From Ravibacter sp964562455 (lineage in GTDB: Bacteria > Bacteroidota > Bacteroidia > Cytophagales > Spirosomataceae), in contig CAZLTN010000002.1 in the NCBI GenBank assembly GCA_964562455.1, positions 94,376 through 158,375 on the forward strand: a stretch of 64,000 nucleotides of DNA. The letters run 5' to 3'. The translations under genes and the position numbers were made by a program. Positions 25,799 through 34,457 of this stretch are shown here, in pieces (position 1 is the first letter of the stretch; the number at the start of each line of letters is the position of its first letter). A model generated the notes under the pieces. It was given only the letters and a program-made list of their open reading frames with translations, did not search any database and was not told where the DNA came from.

Positions 25799-26938
25799 AT
25801 GATACACAGGTTAACAAATCCCTTTCCAGTAGTAGGCTATAAAGGTCCGGAGTATTTCTGTGACCGGGAAGAGGAGATACAACAATTGAGAAATGCCGTG
25901 ATTTCGGGGCGAAATAGCACCCTAATAGCATTGAGGCGTATGGGAAAGACGGCACTAATACAACATTTGTTTCATACACTGGAAAAAGATTCTTATCGCC
26001 TGGTCTACCTGGACCTCATGCCTACGACTTCATTACACGATCTGAACTCTGCATTAGTAACTGCTTTAGCAAGAGCGTTCCCGGAAAAAAGCAGTACCGG
26101 AAAAAAAATCTGGCAATGGATAAAGAGCATTCGTCCGACGGTCACGTATGATCCCTATTCCGGACAACCTACCGTTTCAGTAGGCTTCGATAAGCCAGAA
26201 GAACAGATGGTATCCATTGCTGACGCTTTTAAGCTAATGGATCTGAACACCAATCCTACCGTGGTTGCCTTTGACGAATTTCAGCAAATCACGCAATACC
26301 CGGAGAAACAAACCGAAGCCTGGCTCCGCTCTCAGATCCAACAGCTTAAGAACACAACATTTGTATTCAGCGGAAGCCAACAAACCATTTTGCAGGAAAT
26401 GTTCCTGTCTGCCAAAAAGCCCTTTTACGCCAGTACCGAATTACTTCAGCTAGACTATATCCGCTTTAACACCTACCGTACTTTTATCAGTGAAAAATTT
26501 AACGAGGCGGGCCGGAAAATTGCAGACGAAGAAATAACCACCATCCTCAACTGGTGCCGCGGGCACACTTATTACGTGCAGACGATTTGTAACCGACTAT
26601 TTGGAAGAGAACAAAAAGAAATCTCCCCTGCAACCGTTAAGGCTGAAATGCAGCAAATTTTAAAAGAGCAGGAAGGATTGTTTTATACCTATCGTGATTT
26701 GATGACAGCCCCGCAATGGAACCTCCTGAAGAGTATCGCAAAAGAAGATAAACTTTATGCGCCTACCAGTTCGGTCTTTATAAGCAACTATAAGCTCGGG
26801 CCCGTCGCCACCATCCAACGTTCATTGACTTCACTATTAAACAATGAATTGATTTTCAGGGTAACTGATGCTGAAGGCACGAAGTACTACCAGGTGTACG
26901 ATGTTTTTTTGAGCAGATGGCTGGAAACCAGCTATTAA
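25799..26938 (+). CDS. AAA ATPase, archaeal-type ATPase family
   Basis: 379 residues from MIHRLTNPF; a frame start at 25784 lies inside the -7 box and is rejected. The opening (GYKGPEYFCDREEEIQQL) is typical of the family. The P-loop is ALRRMGKTAL (about residues 44-53), without the first glycine of the classical Walker A. Walker B is VVAFDEFQQI, followed by FVFSGSQQTILQEMF. The last third (DLMTAPQWNLLKSIAKED... SLTSLLNNELIFRV) looks like a winged-helix domain. Function is not known; such genes are frequent in accessory regions and sometimes act as toxin- or defence-like modules. It stands alone beside the permease relic, with its own operator. Confidence 0.82.
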   Translation: MIHRLTNPFPVVGYKGPEYFCDREEEIQQLRNAVISGRNSTLIALRRMGKTALIQHLFHTLEKDSYRLVYLDLMPTTSLHDLNSALVTALARAFPEKSSTGKKIWQWIKSIRPTVTYDPYSGQPTVSVGFDKPEEQMVSIADAFKLMDLNTNPTVVAFDEFQQITQYPEKQTEAWLRSQIQQLKNTTFVFSGSQQTILQEMFLSAKKPFYASTELLQLDYIRFNTYRTFISEKFNEAGRKIADEEITTILNWCRGHTYYVQTICNRLFGREQKEISPATVKAEMQQILKEQEGLFYTYRDLMTAPQWNLLKSIAKEDKLYAPTSSVFISNYKLGPVATIQRSLTSLLNNELIFRVTDAEGTKYYQVYDVFLSRWLETSY

Positions 26939-26963
26939 TCTCCTTAAGGATTTCATCTCCCCC

Positions 26964-29378
26964 CTATTCCGTCCTCAGCGCCTCCACCGGGTTCGCCAAC
27001 GCGGACCGTATCGCCTGGAAGCTGATGGTCACTAAAGCAATCATTACAGCGGCTAATCCCGCTGCGGCAAACATCCACCATTCGATATCGATACGGTAAG
27101 CATAATTTTGCAACCATTTATTCATACTCCACCAGGCGACGGGAGTGGCGATTGCGATTGAAATCAGTACCAGTTTTACAAAATCTCCGGAAAGCAGGTT
27201 TACGATACTGGTCACGCTGGCGCCCAGCGTCTTACGAATACCGATTTCTTTGATACGCCGGTGTGCAGTAATATGAGTAAGTCCAAACAGGCCAAAACAG
27301 CAAATAGCAATCGAAAGCCCTGCAGCAATACCGATGATCTTTTGCCATCGTTGTTCCTGCTCGTATGCTTTTAAATTTAATTCATCCAGGAAGCCATATT
27401 CAAATAAAGCAGTGGGCATTGTCTTTTTATAGGCAGCTTCCAATGCTTTCAGTGCCTGTTGCTGATTTTGCTTTTCAATTTTTACCCACATATTCTCCGA
27501 ATCGCAGTTACAGGCCAGCATCACCATTGGCCTGATCGGTTCATGCAGAGACCGGCTATGATAATCTTCTACAACCCCCACAATTGTTTTCAGTTCTTTA
27601 CCAAATCGCTCATTAGTGTACAATTGCGTACCCAACGGTGATTCAAGACCGGCGGCTTTGACAAATGCTTCGTTAACTACAACGGAATGATGCTCATCTG
27701 CGGGGATAGCTGAAGAGATATTCCTGCCGGCTTTTAGCTTTATCCGCATGGTAGGCAGGCGATATTCATCGATCACTTCATGCAGGACTTCGATCTTCTT
27801 TTCTCCTATTTTTACATCATAAGGCTGCCCGTCCGAACCAAATGACAGGTATTTTATCGCCGGCTCTTTTTCCAGCTCATACCTCAGAATCCCCTGTATC
27901 TGCCTGTGGTCCCTGTCTCCCCGGATAGAAGTACGCACCACCTGATAAGGATCGTAGCCGAGATCCCGGGTTCTGATAAAATCCATTTGACTATAATAGA
28001 TAATAGTAGCAATAGCAAAAAAGACAGCCAATGAAAACTGGAATACTACCAGCGATCGGCCAAAAAGACTCCGTCTGGAAAAGCTTTGCCTATTGTATAA
28101 TACTTGCTTAGGTTCGTATTTTGACAATACATAAGCCGGGTAAAAACCCGTAAGAATGACAATGAGTAGAAAAATACCGGCAAACGAGCTCAACAACCAG
28201 GCATCAGACGGCTCAGAAAGCTCGATCTGCTTGTGTGTCAGCTCATTGAATAGAGGCAGACTGATCTTTGCTAGTATAATTGCCAGTAAAAATGCGGCAA
28301 GACAAACGACAGCCGATTCTACCAGGAATTGCAAAACAACCTGTCGTTTGCTGCCGCCGGCTATTTTCCGCACTCCTATTTCTTTCGCCCTTCGCAGGGA
28401 GCTGGCAATGCTGATATTAACAAAATTGATAGCCGCCATGAATAGAATAAACGATGCAATACCAAGGAACAGCCAGGAAAAAACCGGGTTACTTTCATTC
28501 ACGATTCCTCCTTCCCGCCAGCCGTCTCCGGTAGGCATGGGATTAAGATGTATATCCGTCACATGCTGGAGGCTGTAGGCGATCTGAGGATCGTAATTAT
28601 ACAATCGTTTATTTTCCGCCACCTGGTGAACAGCATGTAACGCAAATACGCTGTCAAACTTTTTACTTACCTGGTTTATATCCGATCCCGGCCTGAATGT
28701 CATAAATGTTCCAAGGTATTGATTCAGCCAGTTAGTATCTGTAAATGCTAATTGCAGGTAACGCATCGGCATTAATACCTCAAACCGGATCGATGAATGT
28801 GTGGGAATATCTTTTGCCACGCCGGTTATCAGCATTGGCTTTCCCAATTTATCTGCCGACGGACTTGCATCCATGACCATAGTCTTTCCAATCACATCGA
28901 TACTGTTGAAAAACTTCCTGGCAACCGATTCAGTGATAACGACAGAAGAAATATCATCCAGCGCTGTGGTTGCATTGCCCCGTAACAAAGGGAAACTGAA
29001 TAAATCGAAGAAACCGGGATCGGTAAAAAGCACTTGCAGATGAAGGGTTTTGTTATTAGCGATCACATCTCCTGTTATATCACCTCCCATCAATCTTACA
29101 TATTCCTTAATTTCAGGAACTGCTTCCCTGAACGCCGGCCCCTGGGGCTGTCCGGTCCCGGCTACAGCAAGCCTTTCCCCTTGCTGATCAGTAAGATGGG
29201 TAACTACACGGTAAATATCCTTCTCGTGAAAACGGTCATAGCTCTGTTCGTCTTTGATGAACAGGACCGCCAGTAGTAAACAACTAATGGCTAATGCCAA
29301 TCCGGATAAATTTATAATTGAATACAGCCTGTTTCGCCAGAGATGCCGGAAAGCTGTTTTTATGTAGCTCCTGATCAT
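26964..29378 (-). CDS. Duplicated MacB/FtsX ABC permease
   Basis: 804 residues from MIRSYIKTAFRHLWRN; the longer frame to 29417 adds 13 atypical residues and is rejected. The first FtsX loop is RRAKEIGVRKIAGGSKRQ and the second RRIKEIGIRKTLGAS, in a variant unit that begins GLTHITAHRR instead of the usual AFTTEQR. It ends ANPVEALRTE. It lies 66 nt after the permease at 29445, separated by a copy of the palindromic repeat, and is convergent with the AAA ATPase gene. Confidence 0.9.
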   Translation of the reverse strand: MIRSYIKTAFRHLWRNRLYSIINLSGLALAISCLLLAVLFIKDEQSYDRFHEKDIYRVVTHLTDQQGERLAVAGTGQPQGPAFREAVPEIKEYVRLMGGDITGDVIANNKTLHLQVLFTDPGFFDLFSFPLLRGNATTALDDISSVVITESVARKFFNSIDVIGKTMVMDASPSADKLGKPMLITGVAKDIPTHSSIRFEVLMPMRYLQLAFTDTNWLNQYLGTFMTFRPGSDINQVSKKFDSVFALHAVHQVAENKRLYNYDPQIAYSLQHVTDIHLNPMPTGDGWREGGIVNESNPVFSWLFLGIASFILFMAAINFVNISIASSLRRAKEIGVRKIAGGSKRQVVLQFLVESAVVCLAAFLLAIILAKISLPLFNELTHKQIELSEPSDAWLLSSFAGIFLLIVILTGFYPAYVLSKYEPKQVLYNRQSFSRRSLFGRSLVVFQFSLAVFFAIATIIYYSQMDFIRTRDLGYDPYQVVRTSIRGDRDHRQIQGILRYELEKEPAIKYLSFGSDGQPYDVKIGEKKIEVLHEVIDEYRLPTMRIKLKAGRNISSAIPADEHHSVVVNEAFVKAAGLESPLGTQLYTNERFGKELKTIVGVVEDYHSRSLHEPIRPMVMLACNCDSENMWVKIEKQNQQQALKALEAAYKKTMPTALFEYGFLDELNLKAYEQEQRWQKIIGIAAGLSIAICCFGLFGLTHITAHRRIKEIGIRKTLGASVTSIVNLLSGDFVKLVLISIAIATPVAWWSMNKWLQNYAYRIDIEWWMFAAAGLAAVMIALVTISFQAIRSALANPVEALRTE

Positions 29379-29405
29379 GGATCTGATTTGTTGTATTAAA
29401 ATGAA

Positions 29406-29433
29406 GTAGAGACGCACAGCCGAGCGTCTCTAC
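29406..29433. repeat. Dispersed palindromic repeat, degenerate copy
   Basis: A 28-bp copy with arms GTAGAGACGC and GCGTCTCTAC and a changed centre (ACAGCCGA). It lies between two co-oriented permease genes. Confidence 0.85.
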
Positions 29434-29444
29434 CGGCCGGGTAA

Positions 29445-31838
29445 TCACTCCACCCGCAAACTTTTCACCGGGTTCGCCACCGCCGCCCGTATCGTCTGAA
29501 AGCTCACTGTGAGCAGCGTAACAAGCATAGCCCCGGCTACCGACCACGCAAACACACCCCATTCGATGCTGATCCGGTAGTCGTACCCTTGCAGCCACCC
29601 ATGCAGATAATAATAAGCCAGTGGAATGGCAATACCGCTTGCAACCAATACAAGCAGCACAAAATCTTTCGACAGCAATTGCCACAAGCTAAATACCGAC
29701 GCCCCAACGATCTTACGGATCCCGATCTCTTTTGTCCGCTGCTCTGCTACAAATGATGCCAGCCCGAATAATCCGAGACAACTGATCAGGACGGCCAGCC
29801 CCGCAAAAAAGGCAGCGAGCTTACCCACTCTTTCTTCCTGCGAAAATTTCGCGGCATATTCTTCGTCGGCAAACTTATAATCGAAGGGCGCCGAAGGAAT
29901 TACCTTTTTGAAAACATCCTCCATGATAGCCAACGACTCGTTAACGCTCTTGTCAGGATTCAGCCTGAAATCCATCCAGTTTACGTTTTCATAATCCATA
30001 AGATAAACTGCCGGCTTCACAGGCTGGAACGGCGAAGAGGCGATCATGTCTTTTACCACGCCAACGATGGTAAGGTTCTGTTTGTTACCCTGTTCCCAAC
30101 GTATTGTTTTACCGACCGGATCTGGTAGACCCATAAACCGCGCCGTTGCCTCATTAATAAGAACAGCGGATGAATCAGTAGGGAAATCTTGTGAGAAATC
30201 TCTTCCTTCGGCTATCTCGAAACCTACGGTCTTGCCAAACTCATGGGTCACCCAGAAAGTGGCAAAATCGGTATTCAGGTTAGGATCCTTTCCCTCCCAG
30301 TGAAATCCTCCGCTATTGCTCCAGACGGCAGTCAGGGGACTGGAAGATTCCGCCATTTCAACAATAGCTCCTTTCTGCTTCAGCTCTGACCTCAGCACAT
30401 CATACTTTCCATAAAAATCCGGCGAGCTCATTTCTATCATGACCAGTCCGTTGCGGTCATAACCCGCAGGCCGGTTTTTCGTATATTGGATCTGATTATA
30501 TACGATAACAGTCCCAATGATCAAAGCCACCGAAACGGTAAATTGAATGACGACCAGGATCTTTCTCGGAAGTCCCGCCAGATTCCCCGCTCTGAAAGTT
30601 CCTTTCAGAACTTTTACGGGTTGAAATGAAGACAGGAACAAGGCCGGATAGCTGCCTGCCAACAGACCGGTAACCAGGGTAAAAGACAGGCAGATCAGCC
30701 AGAAACCCGGCATACTCCAGGGAATATGCATTTGCTTATGAGCCACCCCGTTAAACCATGACAACATCAACTGTGCGAGGATCAGGGCAAGGAAGAATGC
30801 AATAAAAGCCACCAGCAAAGATTCGCACAGGAACTGGGCCGTCAACTGGTAACGGGCCGAGCCTACAGTCTTCCTGATACCTACTTCCCTGGCCCTTCTT
30901 TCAGAGCGGGCGGTGCTCAGGTTCATAAAATTGATACAGGCCAGGAGCAGGACAAATACACCTATTACAGCAAACATCTTCACATACTCAATCTGTCCTC
31001 CGGTCTGTACACCATTTTTCCAGCCGGAACGCAGGTGCCAGTCGCTCATGGGGTGCAGAAAAATCTGCGGGTTAAACACTTTATCTTCCTCAGCTATCCG
31101 GTTTAATCTGGAGTTGATGATATTCCTGTTCACCGCGGCAAAATCAGAATGGTCGTGTATCTGTGCAAACCCTGTAAAAGAATTGTCTCCCCATTGTGTT
31201 TGTACCCGTTTTATCCACGGTTCGGTTGTGATGTACAAACTCCAGGGTGCCATAAACTCCAGATCCCGGAAATCAGAATTATGGGGTAGATCCTCAAAGA
31301 TCCCGGTCACTTTTACCTCCCACGAATTATCAATTTTCAGCGTCTGCCCTATAGGGTCTTCATCACGGAAGAAGGTCCTGGCAGCGCCGGCTGACAGCAG
31401 GATACTATGCGGATCATCCAAAGCATTCAGCGCGCCTTTCCTCATTTTTAATGAAAAAATCCTCGGCCCGTCTTTATCGATATAGATTCCGCGCTTTTTC
31501 TGATGGTCATTCTCCCTGCTCAAAATATGATCCCCTTTCCATGACGCCATCGCCAGGTATTTGAAATTGCCTCCATAATTGGTCTTCAGCTCTTCTCCCA
31601 GCGGAAAAGGCAGGGCCTGATCGGTATACACCACACCGTTAAACGTCTGGTGCTGCATGATCCGGCCTACCCGGTCATAATTTTCATGATACCGGTTATA
31701 AGCCAGCTCGTCCCACAGCCAGAACCCGATCAGCATCGCTACCGCCATGCCGATGGCAAGCCCTCCGATGTTAATGAATGAAGACTGTTTATTTTTCAGG
31801 AGATTCCTCCAGGCAATTTTCAGATAGTTCGCTATCAT
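29445..31838 (-). CDS. Duplicated MacB/FtsX ABC permease
   Basis: 797 residues starting MIANYLKIAWRNLLKNK. The first periplasmic domain carries VGRIMQHQTFNG and a long insert before MSDWHLRSGW, the variant of the IHLHS motif. Loops are RRAREVGIRKTVGSARYQ and EQRTKEIGIRKIVGAS. The end is NPVKSLRVE. It is the first gene downstream of the dyad promoter at 31901-32005, with a predicted leader of about 53 nt, and is probably co-transcribed with the permease at 26964. Confidence 0.9.
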   Translation of the reverse strand: MIANYLKIAWRNLLKNKQSSFINIGGLAIGMAVAMLIGFWLWDELAYNRYHENYDRVGRIMQHQTFNGVVYTDQALPFPLGEELKTNYGGNFKYLAMASWKGDHILSRENDHQKKRGIYIDKDGPRIFSLKMRKGALNALDDPHSILLSAGAARTFFRDEDPIGQTLKIDNSWEVKVTGIFEDLPHNSDFRDLEFMAPWSLYITTEPWIKRVQTQWGDNSFTGFAQIHDHSDFAAVNRNIINSRLNRIAEEDKVFNPQIFLHPMSDWHLRSGWKNGVQTGGQIEYVKMFAVIGVFVLLLACINFMNLSTARSERRAREVGIRKTVGSARYQLTAQFLCESLLVAFIAFFLALILAQLMLSWFNGVAHKQMHIPWSMPGFWLICLSFTLVTGLLAGSYPALFLSSFQPVKVLKGTFRAGNLAGLPRKILVVIQFTVSVALIIGTVIVYNQIQYTKNRPAGYDRNGLVMIEMSSPDFYGKYDVLRSELKQKGAIVEMAESSSPLTAVWSNSGGFHWEGKDPNLNTDFATFWVTHEFGKTVGFEIAEGRDFSQDFPTDSSAVLINEATARFMGLPDPVGKTIRWEQGNKQNLTIVGVVKDMIASSPFQPVKPAVYLMDYENVNWMDFRLNPDKSVNESLAIMEDVFKKVIPSAPFDYKFADEEYAAKFSQEERVGKLAAFFAGLAVLISCLGLFGLASFVAEQRTKEIGIRKIVGASVFSLWQLLSKDFVLLVLVASGIAIPLAYYYLHGWLQGYDYRISIEWGVFAWSVAGAMLVTLLTVSFQTIRAAVANPVKSLRVE

Positions 31839-31900
31839 AGTCCGGACTGTGATAATTCGACTGTGCTCGGCACAGGTTCTTATGATGAAACAGGCAATTT

Positions 31901-32005
31901 ATCCAATACCATGCCAGCAAGTTAAAGCATTGATTAAAAGAAAGATAAAATATAGACTACTGAAGTAGTGTACGATATGAGACACCATTTGTTCCATATC
32001 GGGCA
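31901..32005 (-). promoter_or_regulatory. Sigma-54-like promoter with tandem enhancer dyads (permease operon 31838)
   Basis: The minus strand reads TGGCATGGTATTGGAT from 31916 to 31901, with a full TGGCA -24 box and a weaker -12. Dyads TGTACGATATGAGACA (31969-31984) and TGTTCCATATCGGGCA (31990-32005) are 21 bp apart; the nearer is 54 bp from the GG. Confidence 0.65.
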
Positions 32006-32099
32006 GTTGGAGGGTATGAGCCTGAGACATTTCCCGGTGTATCTTAGGAAAATAGTTGTACCTTACTATTTGAAAGAAATTTATATTAAAACCCAAGAA

Positions 32100-32984
32100 A
32101 TGAACAACCTACTAACACGGAGGGATTTTGTAAAGAAATCCCTGGCAACGAGTTTATCCCTTGGCGCACTGGGAAGTTTGTCCTTTCCACCCTTGTTTGC
32201 GCAAAATTCAGGGATGAAATTAGGCTTCGTTACCTACCAGTGGGGTAAGAACTGGAACCTCTCAGAGCTGATAGCCAACTGTGAAAAAACCGGCTACCTG
32301 GGTGTGGAACTCCGGACTGAGCACGCCCACGGTGTAGAAAGCACGCTTTCAAAAAAGGAAAGAAAGGAAGTGAAGAAAAAGTTTGCCGATAGTCCCGTCA
32401 CCTGTATCGGATATGGGAGCAACTACGAATACCACAGTCCCGACCCGGCCGTATTGAAAAAAAACATCGACGGTACGAAAGACTATATCAAACTTTGCAA
32501 AGACATCGGGGCTACGGGATTAAAGGTAAAGCCCAACACAATCCCGGACGGTGTTTCAAAAGAAAAGACGATCGCTCAAATTGCCGCTTCCTTTAATGAA
32601 GTGGGCAAATTTGCACAGGATTACGGTCAGCTTATCCGCGTGGAGGTACACGGTAAAATCACGCGGGAACTGCCGGTGATGAAAGCCATCTTCGACCAGG
32701 TAACCGAAAAGAACGTCGTCATCTGCTGGAACAGCAATGACTCCGACCTGAACGAACCCGGGCTGGAAGCCAATTTCAACATGGTCAGGCAATGGCTGGG
32801 GGATACCACTCACTGCCGGGCCTTCAGTGCGATAGATTATCCTTACCAGGACCTTTTCAGATTACTTAACGGGGCAGGATACAACGGATGGATCTTGTTG
32901 GAAGCCCACACCGATCCGGATGACAAAATTGCGGCGATGGCCCGGGAGAAAAAAATATTTGACGAGATGATAAGCCGTATCTGA
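32100..32984 (+). CDS. Tat-exported sugar phosphate isomerase/epimerase-like TIM barrel
   Basis: 294 residues from MNNLLTRRDFVKKS. RRDFVKK followed by a hydrophobic stretch and LFAQN is a Tat signal. The frame is open further upstream to 31968, but that part lies in the dyad promoter and is rejected. The body is an AP-endonuclease-2-like TIM barrel (KLGFVTYQWG, YLGVELRTEHAHG, GLKVKPNT, RVEVHGK, CWNSNDSD, GWILLEAHTD). The family includes xylose isomerase-like epimerases and hydroxypyruvate isomerase. The gene lies 53 nt before the oxidoreductase gene, with which it probably forms an operon for carbohydrate or inositol breakdown in the periplasm. Substrate unknown. Confidence 0.82.
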   Translation: MNNLLTRRDFVKKSLATSLSLGALGSLSFPPLFAQNSGMKLGFVTYQWGKNWNLSELIANCEKTGYLGVELRTEHAHGVESTLSKKERKEVKKKFADSPVTCIGYGSNYEYHSPDPAVLKKNIDGTKDYIKLCKDIGATGLKVKPNTIPDGVSKEKTIAQIAASFNEVGKFAQDYGQLIRVEVHGKITRELPVMKAIFDQVTEKNVVICWNSNDSDLNEPGLEANFNMVRQWLGDTTHCRAFSAIDYPYQDLFRLLNGAGYNGWILLEAHTDPDDKIAAMAREKKIFDEMISRI

Positions 32985-33037
32985 TCCGGTATATCTCAGT
33001 ATAAAAACAGCTATTAACTGTAACCCTATAACAAGTA

Positions 33038-34411
33038 ATGACACAACGTAGAGAATTTATCAAAAAGAGTTTGCTGGGAGGGGCCGGGATAGCCATTACC
33101 GGTATGTCCATGAGTGCGAAGTCCTATGGCAACATTCTGGGATCTAACGACCGGATCCTCCTTTCTGTGATTGGAATCCGGGGACAAGGAACCAACCACC
33201 TCAACCAGTTCTGCAAACTTAAAGGCAGCAGAAATGTCGTCATCAAAACACTTTGTGACGTCGATGAAAATACCTGGGCGGAAAAGGTGAAATTGGTAAA
33301 AGACCGGACAGGCGACCAACCGGCAACTACCTATGACATGCGAAAGGTGTTTGAAGATAAGGAAATAGATGCGGTTTCCTTTGCTACTCCGAACCATTGG
33401 CATGCATTGGGCGCCATCTGGGCTGCGCAGGCAGGCAAGCATGTATATGTAGAAAAGCCTGCCAGCCACAACGTCCATGAAGGCCGGAAAATGATAGAAG
33501 CGGCCAGGAAATACGGCGTGATCATGCAAGTCGGGTTTCAAAACCGCTCCATTGCCAATGTCATACAGGCCATGAAATTCCTTCATGACGGAGGTATCGG
33601 AGATGTTTACCTGGCCCGGGGCTTGTGCTACAAGCCGAGAAATTCCTTTGGAATAGCTAAAGACGGCACGCCGCCTCCGGGCCTTCACTATGATTTGTGG
33701 CTGGGACCGGCGCCCTACAGGCCGTACAACGAAAAACGCGGACACTACAATTGGCACTGGCATTGGGATACCGGAAACGGAGACACCGGAAACCAGGGCC
33801 CGCACCAGTTCGATGTAGCCCGCTGGGGACTGAACAAAAATGAGCATCCGGTCAGCGTTTATTCCACCGGGGGAATCTACGGCGTGTCTCCATCCGAGTG
33901 TTCGCAAGAGACTCCAAACACCCAAACTTCAGTTTTCAAATACCGTGACGGAAAAATGCTCGAATTTGAAACCAGGGGCCGCTATACCAATGGCGAGTCC
34001 AGTCTGGGCATTCAGATCGGAAACATATTTTACGGAACAGATGGCTACCTGGAGCTGGATGGCGGTACATGGAAGGCTTTCCGCAAAAATGAAAAAGAAC
34101 CTTTTGCCCAATCATCCAAAGAGAAGGAGCCCGCTTCAGGAAATTCGAATGTACTGGCTGCTCCGGGTGGGGCAGAGCATTATGCGAACTACCTCGATGC
34201 TATCCGTAAAGGAGGTCCCAATGCGTTGAACTGTGATATCCGGGAAGGATTCTATTCCTCGGTATTGCCGGCGATTGCCAACATTTCTTATCGCCTGGGA
34301 AGAAGCCTCAATTTCATGGGCGAATACGAAAAGTTTGCCAACGATACGGAAGCAGACACGATGCTGAGCCGTCCGAGCCGCCCGCCGTACGTAGTGCCCG
34401 ATCAGGTTTAA
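33038..34411 (+). CDS. Tat-exported Gfo/Idh/MocA family oxidoreductase
   Basis: 457 residues. The Tat signal is RREFIKKSLLGGAG. The Rossmann domain starts LLSVIGIRGQGTNHL, a variant of GxGxxG with R-G-Q-G. The VEKPASHN motif typical of the family is present (catalytic-site lysine), and the C-terminal domain has the segment WHWHWDTGNGDTGNQGPHQFDVARWGL found in many secreted Bacteroidota members. These enzymes use tightly bound NAD(P) on sugars. It is paired with the TIM-barrel gene and ends 46 nt from a convergent permease gene, with a perfect palindrome between them. Confidence 0.87.
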   Translation: MTQRREFIKKSLLGGAGIAITGMSMSAKSYGNILGSNDRILLSVIGIRGQGTNHLNQFCKLKGSRNVVIKTLCDVDENTWAEKVKLVKDRTGDQPATTYDMRKVFEDKEIDAVSFATPNHWHALGAIWAAQAGKHVYVEKPASHNVHEGRKMIEAARKYGVIMQVGFQNRSIANVIQAMKFLHDGGIGDVYLARGLCYKPRNSFGIAKDGTPPPGLHYDLWLGPAPYRPYNEKRGHYNWHWHWDTGNGDTGNQGPHQFDVARWGLNKNEHPVSVYSTGGIYGVSPSECSQETPNTQTSVFKYRDGKMLEFETRGRYTNGESSLGIQIGNIFYGTDGYLELDGGTWKAFRKNEKEPFAQSSKEKEPASGNSNVLAAPGGAEHYANYLDAIRKGGPNALNCDIREGFYSSVLPAIANISYRLGRSLNFMGEYEKFANDTEADTMLSRPSRPPYVVPDQV

Positions 34412-34420
34412 CGCAATGAC

Positions 34421-34450
34421 AGTAGAGACGCACGGCCGTGCGTCTCTACT
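34421..34450. repeat. Dispersed palindromic repeat, perfect 30-bp copy
   Basis: AGTAGAGACGCACGG and its exact complement form a gapless 30-bp palindrome between two convergent genes (stops at 34411 and 34458). In that position it could serve as a bidirectional terminator, which is inferred. Confidence 0.9.
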
Positions 34451-34457
34451 GCAAATT

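Noticed and set aside
31968..32099. Longer start of the TIM-barrel gene
   Set aside because: The extension lies in the dyad promoter and puts a Tat signal 50 residues inside the protein.
33026..33925. 299-codon open frame opposite the oxidoreductase gene
   Set aside because: It is the complement of a well-conserved coding region and resembles no protein family.
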